Numbered from the stretch's first letter, positions 22,503 through 35,113 are shown. The stretch is 64,000 bases of DNA from Begonia masoniana (GCA_022432975.1 CM039505.1:17969716-18033715), one strand, 5' to 3'. Translations and numbers: made by a program. Notes: generated by a model from the letters alone, not told the origin.

Positions 22503-25500
22503 TCAGCTTTTGGCATTTAGCTTGTCTAATAGGATCTTGTTTAGAAGACCAGGATTTGCTTTACCCTTTGATGCTTTCATGACCTGCAGCATTTGGGGCA
22601 ATGTAATTTTAACATCATTTTCACACACCCAGAAAGAAGCAATCCAATGAAGAGAAGAGGCAAAACTGCTTTACCTGCCCAGCAAAATAACCTTGTAACT
22701 TGGTCTTCCCTCCTCGATATTGTTCGAGTTGTTTTGGATTCTCTGATATAACTTGATCTACCATTCTTTCTATTTCGGCATGATCTACTATCTATCACCA
22801 CAAAAATGAAATCTATAAACAGCTAAATTTATGTTTATTTTTATCATAAAAACTGCAATTAACAATGGAATGAAATAATCAAGAACAAACTTGCCTGGAC
22901 TAAATCTTTTTCTGCTATTAGCCCTTGCACGGTTCCACCTTTAGCCAGTAGATCAAAAAGAATCTGCAAGATATGTCAGCAAAACCATCAAACTGTGTGG
23001 AATCATTGAGTTTTGCATGGTTAAACAGCTCACACAACCACAAAATGATGAGATAAATTTGTATGGTTTCTTGCTTTTCATTTTTTTTTTTGAAAAAGTA
23101 ACACCAAGTCCAATGCTCATCGTCCAAGTCACCAGCTCCCTTGAGCTGGAAATATCATTGCTGATCAAATTTCTCAAGCATGCACAATCAGTAACTCGCG
23201 AAGATCGATCAATAACTATCAAGTTTCTTGTGCATGGTTATTAAATTAGAAATATAGTCACAGTCAAAGCAGCAAAGATCGATAACAAATTCATTATCAT
23301 TGTTAACAAAGGAGAAAGTCATTAATATCTCAGTATCAGAAGTGATTCTTAACCTCTTTGCCGATCTTCCCACTAATAGTGCCACTTTTTATCGATGCTA
23401 TCAACTCAGCCAGCTCTTGTGGGCTAAGTTTAATCTCATTTATAGTTAACTTCTCATTCTTCATGTAAGCTGCTATATCACCCATTATCCAGTTGGCTGC
23501 AAGCTTCACTTCGGCACCCTTTGCAATAGTTTCATCAAAATATTCTGCCACCTATTTCAGTGAAAAACTCAAACATCGTCATATTATTATTCAAATCAAC
23601 TTGTACTTACTCGTAGTCAAGCGATGGAGGTTCTGAAGAAGAATTGCTTCAAAACCGCCCTTTACTTTTTATGCATAATCACATCTCTGCACTTGCTTTC
23701 ATGGCTTTGAATTCAAATTTAGGAATCATCATGTTCGTACTATTTATATAAAAGATTGTCAATCATTGTGGTTCCTAGTATGAACAACTTTCCTTACTAA
23801 CACATGACAAGCAAATCTACTAAGGATAATATTCGCTTAAACACACTTTTTTTTTGTGCTGCAATATTAATCTTCTCCCTCCTCCTGCGAGATAGATTGA
23901 AATATAGGACAATTGAAAATTTTGATGCTTATATGTGAAAGGCAATAAATCTATGATAACTCACATTGATGTCATTTGCAAGAAAAAGTACGTCTTGCAT
24001 GCTCAAGCCCATCTTCTCATACCGACGGCGCTTCATTTCAGGAAGTTCAGGCAACGACCCACGAATGCTGTCAACATATTCACTATTAAGGGTAACTTGT
24101 GGTAGGTCCGGTTCAGGGAAATATCGATAGTCTGAAAGTCCTTCCTTTTTCCTCATGGTCACTGTTTTCTAAACATAAACAAAGTTTCGACCACAGAATT
24201 AGGAGCTACAAAAAGAACCACCGTCGTTCTAATTGGACAAGTTAATAGGATGCAGCAATAACCTGAGTACTTTCGTCCCAAAGGCGAGTTTCTTGAACAA
24301 TTTGATCTCTCTGGCCCTGCCTATGGAGAAGTACCTGCCTGGAGATCTCAAAGTCTATTGCTCTACTCACCGATGAAAACGAGTTCAAATTTTTTACCTC
24401 GACCTGCCAAGGAAGAGATGACAGTTATATATTTTTTAACCAAAGTTTCATTGAAAAATCAAATATAAGTTTCATTCTCCCTCTCACCAACCCGATAAGT
24501 AAATAAAAAGCAACCAAAAACTTGAAATTTTTGAAGCAAAAATCCGTTTACTCATTCAGCATAGTTTTTACCCCATGAGTCAGAAATTTGCTGAACCAAT
24601 TTTTCCAACTTTTTTAACTTCAGAGAAACTTATGATAAAACTAAACGATATATTTACATTACCTTTGTTCCAAACTGATTTTGCTCCATAGGTCGAACCG
24701 AGACGTTGACATCACAGCGAAGCGAACCTTCTTGCATGTTTCCATTGCTCACCCCTAAATACCGAACCAACCTCTGAATCTCTGCTGCATACTCTGCAGC
24801 TTCAATTCCACTTCTCATATCCGGTTCAGAAACAATCTCAAGCAAGGGAACTCCTGCTCTATTCAAGTCAACCTGCAAAAAAGTTGATACTAGAGAGATG
24901 ACAAATTATAAAATCATAAAACAGTACATCGAAAGTTCGCTAAAAAACAAATATCCACAATCCCAAAAGCAGTTGCTCACAGACTCGATAACAACAGCAG
25001 AAAATTAGATTAAACTAACGAAGCAATGACACTTAGCAAAACCATATTTCTGACCTACTTATGAATTAGGAGCACACTAGTAAGGATTTACCTGAGAATA
25101 ACTATCACTTTCCGAGTGAAGCAGCTTGCCAGCATCCTCTTCCATGTGGACCCTGGTAATTCCAAATCTCCTATGGCTCCCACCATACTCAAGGGGAAGA
25201 TCCAAATCAAGATAACCACCAGATGCAATTGGGATATCAAATTGAGAAATTTGATACCCTTTTGGAAGGTCAGGATAAAAATATTGTTTCCTATCAAATT
25301 TGGAGTTGAAAGCCAAATTACAATTAAGAGCTAGTCCCAGTTTCACTGCAAATTCGATCATCTTCGAGTTTAAAACGGGTAAAGCTCCGGGAAGGCCCAT
25401 GCAAATGGGGCAGATGTTTGTGTTTGGCAGAGAGCCGTAACTGTAGGGACAGCTGCAGAAAGCCTTAGTATGAGTTGAGAGCTGAACATGAGTTTCTATA

Positions 25501-25697
25501 CCAATAACTGCTTCATAATCTTTGGAGACTGAATCAATTGTTTTATTCTGGGTACGCTTTTGCTTCTGCTCGGTGGCTGTGTGAATTTGGTTGCTGTTCA
25601 TGGTGCAAAATAAAACTCCATTTCTTCTGGTAAACAACGAAGTGGAGTAAAGCAATAAAGGGTTGGCTTGAATGCTTCTGAAAATGGCGGAAACCAT
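22503..25697 (-). CDS. GATB: Glutamyl-tRNA(Gln) amidotransferase subunit B, organellar
   Basis: GatB is the tRNA-binding kinase subunit of GatCAB, which converts Glu-tRNA(Gln) to Gln-tRNA(Gln) in plastids and mitochondria. Eight exons were placed at 25697-25092, 24872-24663, 24403-24263, 24168-23965, 23551-23354, 22963-22895, 22791-22675 and 22583-22503. Their sum is 1626 bases, exactly 542 codons with the stop, near family length. The N-terminal ~60 residues are transit-peptide-like, then come [25 protein letters not shown] and [15 protein letters not shown] of the catalytic domain, [19 protein letters not shown], and a C-terminal YqeY-like tail ([19 protein letters not shown]). The start is the first ATG. 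The exon 6 donor is GC rather than GT (CAG/GCAAGT); all other junctions are GT-AG. The gene appears intact. Confidence 0.96.
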
Positions 25698-26284
25698 CTT
25701 AGTAAGTTAATTTTTTATAGGCATCAAAAAATGGACTTTCTCTGCAAAACATTTAACAAAGCAACGTCACAAAACAGCTGATGCAATGCTAAAGGAAACA
25801 ACTTGAAAATATGCACGATTGAATTAAAAAGAAAGCGTCTTTTATACATTTAAAAGAGGCGAATCCTTTCCCTGGAAAGAAAGCCGTGAATCCTCATAAT
25901 CCTAGCAACCGCTTGGATTGGTTATAAGCCTAGCAGGAATCTAGGGTAAGGGCGGAACCTCACCTTGGAGCAGTAGGGTGTACGTTACTGGGACGGATTC
26001 AAACCGAAGGGAGGAGGAATTCTATACTGCAATCTTCCTGGGGATTCAGCATTGGCTCGGACTTGGGAATCGAAGCAAGGGCGCAACTACGAGGGAACAG
26101 TAGTTGGTCGATAGTGACAGGTCAGTGAACGACGAACTAACAAAATAGAGTCCAATCCAGTCGACAATCTTCCACTAAAATATGGTACCGATATCATCCA
26201 CTCACCACTGGATGCAAACCGATCGTCGAAGACGACCGACAAAATAATAACTATTTGTTAATTGTGCCAGAGGAAGAGTACCAA
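25698..26284. other. Upstream region of GATB
   Basis: Promoter and 5' leader of GATB are expected here. I see no obvious TATA box and no further gene before the tRNA. Confidence 0.4.
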
Positions 26285-26366
26285 GTGGGCGTGCCGGAGT
26301 GGTTATCGGGCATGACTAGAAATCATGTGGGCTCTGCCCGCGCAGGTTCGAATCCTGCCGCTCACG
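26285..26366 (+). tRNA. tRNA-Ser (AGA)
   Basis: The 82-base gene folds as a long-variable-arm tRNA. The acceptor arms GTGGGCG and CGCTCAC pair, the anticodon arm is CATGA-CTAGAAA-TCATG with anticodon AGA, the variable arm pairs GGGC-type bases, and the T arm has GGTTCGAATCC. A run of T follows as the Pol III terminator. CCA is not encoded, as expected for a nuclear gene. Confidence 0.95.
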
Positions 26367-26628
26367 TTTTGTTTTGTTTGTTTTTTTTTTGGCAGCTGTC
26401 TTGAGAATAAGATCGAACTTCCATATTAAATCGAAAGATTGCTATGCAAAATGCAAATATTGGGTGATGCATTTTTGGTTGAGTTTATTATTTTCGAAAG
26501 TAGAAGATGTTGCAGAAGTAGTAGAAGAAAAATTAACATTTCCTATTCTGCTCGAAGAAAGATGGAAAGAGCGATGCTATTTCTTTCTCTCACTTGATTT
26601 TTCTAGCTAGAGAGATAGTAGTTGTTGT

Positions 26629-26665
<37 letters not shown>

Positions 26666-27101
26666 CGAACCACATTGAAGGGAAATTAACAAAATTTGGA
26701 CAGAAGGATGATATTGCTGTGATCATGTAGTTTAAGATTCAGTACACAAAATGAAAAATTTAAGATAATAAAACACCAGAAGTTTATAATTAAGCGGCTT
26801 ATGAGTTGCTCGGGAAGAAGAATTTGATCCACCGTTTGATTAAACTTGGGAGATCCAGAGACAGAATGGAGGTTTCATGGGCGAAAGAAAGTGCACCAGA
26901 ATCCGACAACTGTCCATCCACCTGCACCCACAATTACACATGCAAAACCAGGTTGATTTACACGTACCCTAACCTTCTTCTTCTTCTTCTATTTTTCGAC
27001 TTCGACGCTCAACTGGCACAGAAGTTTTTGCCTCTGAATTTCCGTTGCTGCAGTGAAATTTTGTACAGGGTGTTTGGATTGAACGACAATAATTTTCTGC
27101 C
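26367..27101. other. Spacer and promoter region of the AWPM-19-like gene
   Basis: It holds a (GA)n microsatellite at 26631-26661 and, nearer the gene, a TACACGTACC stretch with an ACGT core that could be an ABA-response site; that function is inference. Plus-strand open frames here (26374-26610 and 26806-27150) match nothing and lack support. Confidence 0.45.
26631..26661. repeat. (GA)n microsatellite
   Basis: About fifteen uninterrupted GA units. Confidence 0.95.
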
Positions 27102-27801
27102 ATGGTTCAAACGGCGGGAAGAAAGATTGCTGCCCCACTTCTGTTTCTGAACTTGATCATGTACATTATCGTCATCGGTTTTGCTAGTTGGTGTATGAAC
27201 AGGTTCATCAACGGCCAAACACACGACCCCGGCGGTAATCTCGCTCTCTCTATTTCAGTTGAAAACACAGTATTCAATCGAAACTTCAAGTAATCAAATG
27301 AAAGTTCAGGTCCGGGGAGAAACGGAGCGACAGGGTTCTTCCTAATCTTTTCTCTACTGGCCGGAGTTCTTGGAGCGGCGTCGAAGCTGCCGGGCATCTG
27401 CCACATCAGAGCATGGAGAAGCGACAGCCTGGCCGGAGCCGGTTCTTCCTCCATAATCGCATGGGCTTTGACCGCTCTCGCCTTTGGGTTATTTCCAATT
27501 TCATAATCAAATTCCAGTCTTTCCTTCAACATGAACGTAAAATTTCAATTTCTTACTGTTATATATAGGGTGGCTTGCAAGGAAATCAATGTAGGAGGGT
27601 ACAGAGGGTGGAGGCTGAGAGTTTTGGAAGCGTTCATAATAATATTAACGTTCACTCAAACTTTTGTACCTTCTGCTGGTCCACGCCGGGATGTATAGCA
27701 GTCGCTACGGACCTGGCTACAAAGACACAGACTATGACATGAGAACTGATGCACCAGGGGCTGCGCCAGTGGAGAAGGGCAGCGGTCAAGTTGGGATCTA
27801 A
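27102..27801 (+). CDS. AWPM-19-like membrane protein, with a late frameshift
   Basis: AWPM-19 proteins are small plant plasma-membrane proteins with four hydrophobic segments, linked in several species to ABA and stress. Exons are 27102-27234, 27310-27487 and 27570 onward, with GT-AG junctions and consistent phase. Exon 1 begins in GCCATGG context and gives TM1 (LLFLNLIMYIIVIGFASW); exon 2 has NGATGFFLIFSLLAGVLG and IIAWALTALAFG; exon 3 has ACKEINVGGYRGWRLRVLEA. In exon 3 an extra A after CAA (27658-27661) shifts the frame, so the sequence as given stops at the TAG at 27697-27699. Without that base the frame would run through a conserved-looking tail to a TAA at 27799-27801. This may be a real truncation or a base-call error. 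Confidence 0.85.
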
Positions 27802-28081
27802 GTGGCAAACCACATACCATATGAAGGTTTGTTTGGGTTCTAGGTGTTGTTGTAGCGTGCTTTGGGTTTGACATCATCGTCTGCAATTAAGTCAATGCGC
27901 ACACTAAAATGTATGATGTATGTTGTGTTAAAAATTGGAACTTTTCTGTGTATTTTGATACAATTTGTCTTCCCTTTTCTTAATCTTGTATTAATTGATT
28001 AGTTGTAGCTTGAAAAAAAATCTAGATTTTTCGAATAAGCACTTTTGCCCCTCCTAACAGCAACCTCAAACGGGACCTTAA

Positions 28082-28996
28082 TCATCGAACCGGCTCGGTA
28101 AACAATGGTTTGAATTGGTTTTTTTCCATTCTATCACTCCATCTCTTAGCATTCTTCTTATGCTTCATTTTCTCCTTACGTATGCTCTTGCTCAAAAGCT
28201 TTGGATCATCATGAATCTTAATTCCAGCAGCTCTACTTGTTGCTGCTTTCCAGGAATGTTTTTTTGAGATGATCTCACCCTTTTCAGGATCTTTCTTTTC
28301 TTCTTCCAGTTTCTTCGCTATTTCAAGCTGCTTAGACTTGGAAAGTTTTCTCTTCTTCTCCCCGTGGGCATCATCTTTCCTGAGTTTAACATGACTGAAG
28401 GCGAGCTCCTTTGTAGCTGCAGCTAAGTCCTTCTGTGTTTTATCAGCTACACTGCGAATATCAACTTCTGTATCATCTCTTTTGCGTTTCTTCTTTACAC
28501 TTACTACCTTCTCTTTTCTCTCATTTCTTTTCTTCTCTCTGTTTGAAGTTCCAAGATTTCGATTTGTCCGAAATTCTTCGAGCTTGCGATGAAGACGTTG
28601 CCGAAGTTCTTCGTATGTTACCTTCCGTTCATTATCTTCTAGACCAGACATCATTGGTTTAGTATCCATTTCATCACCAACAGCTTCATCCTCTGTTTTC
28701 TCCTTTCGCAGTTTTTGATTCAGCAAAACAAGGGTTGTTGTAGAAGAATTCTCTGGATCTAAACGATCTCTTCTAGCTTTCTTGGTGTTTTCCTTAGATT
28801 CCTTCTTTGCAGAATCTTTTTCAGCCTTGCTTATGCCTTCAAACCATGGCTTGTCCTTACCATCGTTAGGCAAAAAGAACTTTGCAGGAATGAGCTCTAT
28901 TAATATATCAATAAATAATGAATACTCATGAATCATAGACCTCAAATCAAGAACAGAATTGGAATCTGTGACAGTCATTTGCTTCGTCTTCTTCAT
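28082..28996 (-). CDS. SURF6 / RRP14-like ribosome-biogenesis protein
   Basis: SURF6/Rrp14 family proteins are nucleolar factors for rRNA processing and ribosome assembly. The 304-residue product has an N-terminal block (SMIHEYSLFIDILIELIPAK, then KPWFEG), KKARRDRLDPENSSTTTL, and a long Lys/Arg-rich SURF6 domain with YEELRQRLHRKLEEFR, HSWKAATSRAAGIKIHD and KRWSDRMEKNQFKP at the end. The chosen ATG (28994-28996) follows a TTTCAG acceptor, so a 5' leader intron is likely; a CTAAG/GTAATA donor near 29623 would suit it. Longer upstream readings run through a poly-A-like tract and lack support. The gene converges with the AWPM-19-like gene, about 280 bp apart. Basic, nuclear-signal-like clusters abound. 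Confidence 0.9.
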   Translation of the reverse strand: MKKTKQMTVTDSNSVLDLRSMIHEYSLFIDILIELIPAKFFLPNDGKDKPWFEGISKAEKDSAKKESKENTKKARRDRLDPENSSTTTLVLLNQKLRKEKTEDEAVGDEMDTKPMMSGLEDNERKVTYEELRQRLHRKLEEFRTNRNLGTSNREKKRNERKEKVVSVKKKRKRDDTEVDIRSVADKTQKDLAAATKELAFSHVKLRKDDAHGEKKRKLSKSKQLEIAKKLEEEKKDPEKGEIISKKHSWKAATSRAAGIKIHDDPKLLSKSIRKEKMKHKKNAKRWSDRMEKNQFKPLFTEPVR

Positions 28997-31900
28997 CTGA
29001 AATATTGATTGACATAAATTAAGATCACACCGGTAATAATGAACAAAATAACAAGAACAATCTCTTACTGGTAGTCCATTATCATTATGGTTGCACATAT
29101 CAAACAAAAGAAAACTTTTGCTATTGTTTGCATTTCCCAAGGCAAAAAAAAAAGAAAAAAAAAAAAAAAACAGAGAATTTTGGATGAATTGAACAGACAA
29201 CATGTCAAATTTGTGTTACTGCCATTCTCCAGCCACAGTTTTATTCTTTAAGTTCCAATGGTAAGAAGCTCGAAGAAAATATAAAAACAGAATCTCAAGA
29301 AACATTAAAAGCAATAACATTGCTTAACCAGAGGCCAAATTAGGGCTAGGATAAAACCATTAGAGAATCAATGAAAAAAAAAATGTCCTTGCTAACGACG
29401 ACAAAACAAACTAGGAGCTTCATACACAAAACCTAAAGAGTCACCAATTTCTCCGTTCAATAAAGTAAGATTAGTATTCACTTATAGAAACCGAATTAAA
29501 ACAGTTGAGTGCGACCACCAAAAACTTATATGAATAAAAAGAAGGATAACTACAATCAAAAACCCTAATTTCCCACTGCAGAAACAATTCCAAATCGAAA
29601 ATAAACGCATCGCAGATATATTACCTTAGATAAGAAAAAAGAACGAAAATAGAGAGAAACAGAGAGCGGCAGTCAGGTGAAGATTGAAAAGTGACACATA
29701 GGGACAAGAGTAGGTACCTATAGGACTGAAAGAGGATGCCCAGCTGGAAACTACGATGATAGTAGAGTGAGTGGCGGCGGAGACGACGAGAAGTGGAAGA
29801 GGCGGCCACTGCTACGGCAAAAAGAAAGGGGAGACATATCTGACTAGAGGAGAGACACGGTTCGGTTCGTGTACGTTTGATTAACCGGTCTGCTTCAAAA
29901 ATAATAAACCACGGAACCATTCGACCGCAGAAATTAGTAAAGATGTCTCTCTCATCATTTGGCCCAAATTCAGCAACCCGGTCCACCCTACCTTGGGATG
30001 CAGGACTGATATTTTAGACAGATTTTTGACCTAATTTTAAATAAAAGGCTTCGCACAACAACCACATTCAAGACCATGTAGTCTTTTGTCACATAGTAAC
30101 TATACATTTACTTTATTATTCTAATTTTTTAAAAAAAATTATTGAGCATGTGTCAAATAATTAATTGTATCAATTATTCTTTGACACATCAACGAATCTT
30201 TAAAAAAATTAGAATAAGAAAATAAACATATCATTATTCTTCGCCATGATACCATTAAAAATTTCTTAGTTTTTTAACAAAATATAAGTGAGGCTAGATA
30301 TCAATGTCCGTTCAAAGTTGGAATGATCAATCGTAGACTATCGGTTTTTATTCGAACCAGCTCAACATGCGCAAAAGTTCAGGCCAACGGCCCATTACAC
30401 CTAACTTGGTTAGACTTAGGCCTAATCTCCATAGTCCCTCGGCCAAATCCACTATCGAAGTTGAGATGTAAGAGCATAGATATTTTTTGGTAACATTCAT
30501 ATTAAAATTAATAATCTAATGAGATTGTCGGGGCTTGTTTTATGTCCCATGGCAATCCTTTTTTAGGTCTCGTGAAGTTGAGACATGCCTAACTACTAAC
30601 AAATATCGACCAACATAAAAAATAGTTCTTACAAAAAGAGTGCTAAGACAGTAAGATTGGTACAGTCAACATTAAAATTGCTTTAAGACTTGAAAATGAC
30701 AGTCAACGACTGTAGATAGACTTTGAAGTCAAATTTTCAATTAATCTATGCATTAATTACCCACCTTATAATTATATAATGCTTATACAATATTTAAATA
30801 ATTGGTTTTATAATTAATCAAGAAAACCTTTTTTTTTATAATTAAAAAAAAGTAGGTTAAATTAAAATTATTATAATTAATTGGTGGAAGTAGGATTGCA
30901 TCACCGCCCAAATAATATCCTCCTAAAAGTTGAAATTTATCTATTTTTTTATTATATGATGGCTGGCGTTACGTTATCAAGAACAGATGTTAATGTGAGG
31001 GATGATGTTCTTTTATTTTGTAATTTATTAAAATTAAATATTGTTTTTTTCTATCATTTATTATTTTTCAAAGCAAAATATATAATAAAATTATCCACGA
31101 TTATAGAATAAATATATGTTTAATAATATTTATTTGTAATTTAGGAAAAAAAAAAAAAAAGAGATGACATATGAATTTTCAATTGTCTGATTGTCAGTGA
31201 ATCGTGACTCATTGAGTCTATGTCAAGAAATTTGAAAGCTGTTAATCATGAAAAAGTTTCTAGAAGCTCAGCCAAGCAAGCTGTACAATTCCATTAAAGA
31301 GAAAATCCAACAATTAACTAATTGATCATGGCTTAATCTACAAATAAAAAGGATAATCCCAAAGGACGTTTGTAGAGCTGATATTAAAAATAATAATATT
31401 AAATGTGCACTCGACAAAATCATCAAGATGAATGTTTAGGGTTGGCCATGAGCTAGTTCAGTCAGATTCTACTTTAGAATCGGACCAAATAATGTCTTAA
31501 TGGTTTTTAAATTCGAAACCAAGACCGAACCAGTTTTTAAGGTTCAATTTCAAAACTAAAATAATATCTATATTTATTGTTGATTTTAGACCAATGTTTT
31601 GAATTGTGAGTTGAATTATGAGTTTTGAGCTGAGTTTAACTGGGTTTTTGTTAAATTTTTTTACTAGCAATTCAGTTATGTTTTTTACTATTTTTTACAA
31701 CCAAAACTATAAAACAGCTTGTGACTCACGATTCTACTACATCTGAAACCGAGAATGGTTCCTATAGAGATGGAAATTGAACCGAACCGAACCACCGGTT
31801 CCGGCGTTTGGTTTCTACCCACCAATTTTGATATTAGTGTATTAAGTATAACATGTAAGAATATAGAGAGTACAAACAATTGACAATATGATTTTATATT

Positions 31901-33394
31901 ATTAATAAAATAAACTGAATTTAAAATTTTTGGATATAAAAGAAAGAGTAGAATATGGGGGTTATTTGAATAATCATTTATATATTTTATGGAATAATGT
32001 TTAAAAAATTTGAAAAATGACATGTCACGATAACTCACAGTTCGTCAGAGTTCAACACGAAAAGAGAACTAGTACGGAGCTACGTGTTCCAAAAGAATGA
32101 TTTAAACCACGAGAGGATTAAAAGTGGGATTAATTAATTAATTGAGATTTAAGGGTGAGACTTTAATGTTGATTTTCTCACGAATCAAGAGAATCGAACA
32201 GATGGTCAACTCCCATTGGCTGCTTAATTTTTAAAAAAATACTCCCACCCACTTTAATTAATTGAGAGAATTACACGTGTCCTCCTCCTCATCACATTAA
32301 ATCTTTGTTTTTAATATCTTAAATCACTTTTAGCATTATCACATCCCTTTTTTTTAAAAAAATTTAATTACTTTTGGATTCATTTGGAAACATCCTACCT
32401 AAAGCCTTTGCAATTCAATGTATTCTCCAATGTGCCATATTTCCATGTATCAGTTAGTCTTAGTGTATAAAGTTACATCGTTGTTACCCAAATTTAGATT
32501 TATAAACTAAGGTGAAAACAAGTGTTTTGATTCAAGTCACATTATTATTAAACAAATTTTGATCTATCCCGCTCATTCTCAGAGACAATACCACAAATTT
32601 TGACATTATTAGTTTGTTGGGTATCAACTATAACGTTTACCGTTTTCTTAACACAAAATTGTCTGTTTTGAGTTGAACTTCGAACGATTTTGTTCTTGAT
32701 GTTAACTCAAAATGTATTATAATAAGTATATAATAAAACTCTACTTATAAATCATGTATTTTTCACTATATCAAACAATGCGTGATTTGTACACCTCCAC
32801 TGGTAGTGACCTCATTCACTGAATCTATGATTGATACTAATCACATCTAAATTTGTTTCCAAATCTTCTTGAAAACCAAAAGCTATAAATGTTTATTATC
32901 ATTATATTTTTTATTATAATCCATCTAGGAATAGAACAGAACAATTCATGAGAAATGGACAAAACTGCCCTCAGTGCCTCATTCTCGACCCATTTGGCAC
33001 TATTGCCACCTAATGGCAGTACATTTTGGAAGTGCATCTAGCACTGCAATGCGGTGTTGGTGCAATGTTTTATGCTCCAAACCCAGAATTTAGTTGTATC
33101 GATGATCACTTTTAGTGGATGCATACTAAAGTCTAGTTCTATCGTGCACTATTTTAGTACTTCATTCAACAACTTAATCTAACTATTTTAACACACAATA
33201 ACTATAATAATGCAATTGATTCAATTCAAAATTTTGGTGGTTGCTAGTTCCATTAAAATGATGCGTCGATTAATCGACACATTATGAATGGCGCCAACTG
33301 GAACTTTGATCAACCAAGACTCGAGAATGTATGTTAGGCAATTCCATAAGACAGAGGACATTTTGGTAGTTTTCATATTTGTAGTGGAGAATGA
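28997..33394. other. SURF6 leader/promoter and a long AT-rich spacer
   Basis: The first kilobase probably holds the SURF6 leader intron, leader exon and promoter. From about 30000 to 33394 the DNA is AT-rich without a recognisable gene. It contains an imperfect long hairpin (30111-30226) and, at 31440-31830, decayed CCGAACCGAACC-type repeats that may be an old hAT-like relic whose ends could not be fixed. Confidence 0.5.
30111..30226. repeat. Imperfect long hairpin, MITE-like
   Basis: The left arm (TATTCTAATTTTTT... GTGTCAAATAATTAATTG) and right arm (CAATTATTCTTTGACAC... AAAAATTAGAATA) are imperfect reverse complements across about 55 bases each. It may be a MITE relic. No TSD was established. 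Confidence 0.6.
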
Positions 33395-33405
33395 TATATA
33401 AATAG
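33395..33405 (+). promoter_or_regulatory. TATA box of the MYB gene
   Basis: TATATAAATAG lies about 90 bp before the chosen MYB start codon, a normal plant spacing. Confidence 0.7.
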
Positions 33406-33485
33406 AGAATAAACTGCCTTAGATTATCGAAGGTAACACCTTGAGAAAAGGGTTAAAAGAAGAAGAAAGTTCCCAATTCTGTAAC

Positions 33486-34400
33486 ATGTTTACAGAGGAG
33501 ATGAAGACGATGGCGGGAAGCCATGTAGGTTGGCGTATGAGCATGGAGGAAGAAGGCTGTAGGAAAGGCCCCTGGACTGCTGAGGAAGACGTCCTGCTGC
33601 ATGAGTATGTCAACCTCCATGGCGAAGGAAGATGGAACTGTGTCTCTAAGCTCACTGGTTCTCTCTCTCTCTCTTTACTCTCTCTCTCTCCTCCCTTTCT
33701 CTCTCCACCCTTTCTCTCTCTAGACTTATGGGAGGGTCTTGTTTTTGCAGGGTTGAAGAGAAATGGAAAGAGTTGTCGGCTGAGGTGGGTGAATTATTTG
33801 AGACCAGATCTTAAGAGAGGCCATATAACTCCCTATGAAGAGAGCATAATTCTAGAGCTTCATGCCAAGTGGGGAAATAGGTATCTGGTTTTTTCCTTAA
33901 ACCATAGGTCATTTTTCGTGGAATACGCCGCAGTTTGTAGTAGAAGAATCGGACTGATAAGCTCAATATTTTTACGCGGAAAACTAAATTTCAGTAAATT
34001 CCGCCATTGCAGGTGGTCCACCATTGCAAGGAGCTTACCAGGAAGAACCGACAATGAAATAAAAAACTACTGGAGAACCCATTTCAAGAAGAAAAACAAA
34101 AGAGGAGCTTCTTACAACGACGAAAAGCCAAAGAATCGCTCGGTAAAGCAGCAGAAGCAGGTTCATCTTCAGCAGCAGCAGCATCATCATCATCATCATA
34201 ATCAGCAGGAGTTGAACCAGGTTCAGACAGAAACGATGGCAGGTTGGGCCGATGAACAAGAGGAGAAAACAGAGTGTGTGTCTCAAATGGAGCAAGAAAT
34301 GAACACCCTTTGTCTTCACCCAAGCGAGGAGCAGCAGGGTTTGTTCTTCTCTGCCATTGGTTATCAAGGTCTGGCTATGGCGGCAGGAAGCTTCCACTGA
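33486..34400 (+). CDS. R2R3-MYB transcription factor
   Basis: The product should bind MYB-type DNA sites in the nucleus. Exons are 33486-33657, 33751-33880 and 34013-34400; 690 bases give 229 residues, and both introns are at the conserved R2R3-MYB positions with GT-AG borders. R2 spans [17 protein letters not shown]... [10 protein letters not shown]... [11 protein letters not shown] with three Trp. R3 spans [20 protein letters not shown]... [20 protein letters not shown] with the usual replacement of the first Trp by Ile. The C-terminus is short with a Gln/His run encoded by CAG/CAT repeats. The first ATG after the TATA box was taken. The domain resembles the MYB27/48/59 and MYB62/78 groups, but I cannot place it. 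A decayed second copy lies at 36966-37460. Confidence 0.93.
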   Translation: MFTEEMKTMAGSHVGWRMSMEEEGCRKGPWTAEEDVLLHEYVNLHGEGRWNCVSKLTGSLSLSLLSLSPPFLSPPFLSLDLWEGLVFAGLKRNGKSCRLRWVNYLRPDLKRGHITPYEESIILELHAKWGNRYLVFSLNHRSFFVEYAAVCSRRIGLISSIFLRGKLNFSKFRHCRWSTIARSLPGRTDNEIKNYWRTHFKKKNKRGASYNDEKPKNRSVKQQKQVHLQQQQHHHHHHNQQELNQVQTETMAGWADEQEEKTECVSQMEQEMNTLCLHPSEEQQGLFFSAIGYQGLAMAAGSFH

Positions 34401-35085
34401 GGATCTTTTATGGGATGGGTTATGGAACTTGGATTATTAATTTTCCTTCCACTTTTCAGCAGCAACTATCTGTTTAACCCCCCCAATTTTGTTTCAACTT
34501 AGAAAACAACTTATCTGCAGACAATCCTCCATGTTAAATATTTCACTATCGTACAATAATTTCAAGAAGAAAGCCATTGTTGTAGTTGGAAAAACTTAAA
34601 TTTTCTTTAGAATTCATATTAGTCTTCTCAAAGCCCAATCCTTGAGACTTCAAAAAAGAATCAGCTAATTAAGTTCTTTAATCCTTTGTTTGAACGAAGA
34701 GCCATTTTTAGTAATTAAAAATGTAAAATGGGCATATTTTTAATTAATTTAATTCTTCGGTAAATTTTTCATGTTTTTCGAGTTCTTTTGTTAATTGGAA
34801 GTTAATGCGCGATAAAAAATCACTAACTAAACTTATAATGTAATTATTAAAAATATTTTCTAAATCATGGATGATGAATGCAAAATTACATTAAAAAATA
34901 TTCGACCAAAATTAAATTAAGATTGGAATTAAATTGATAAAGTTATTAATTGAGTTTCATAATAGTCCAAATATAATAATAATACTACAAATAAAGTAAT
35001 ATTTTTTTTTGAAGTTTAAAATTTAATTTTGGAATTAAATTTATATGTTCTTTTCCGAATGACACGATCGCCAGCCATTGACTAG
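34401..35085. other. MYB-PPR spacer
   Basis: 3' end of the MYB gene followed by AT-rich DNA. No other gene is seen. Confidence 0.45.
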
Positions 35086-35113
35086 ATGACCCTTCCCTGC
35101 GGGCGCAAGTCAT

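Noticed and set aside
27107..27532. Minus-strand 141-codon open frame
   Set aside because: It mirrors exons 1 and 2 of the AWPM-19-like gene, which have matching splice sites and known motifs.
28997..29203. Upstream extension of the SURF6 frame
   Set aside because: It passes through a poly-A-like tract and lies beyond a good TTTCAG acceptor directly before the chosen ATG.
31440..31830. Second hAT element in the spacer
   Set aside because: CCGAACCGAACC-type repeats are suggestive, but no matching termini or target duplication could be found.
34035..34397. Minus-strand frame with Leu/Met runs
   Set aside because: It is the antisense of the Gln/His repeat in MYB exon 3.
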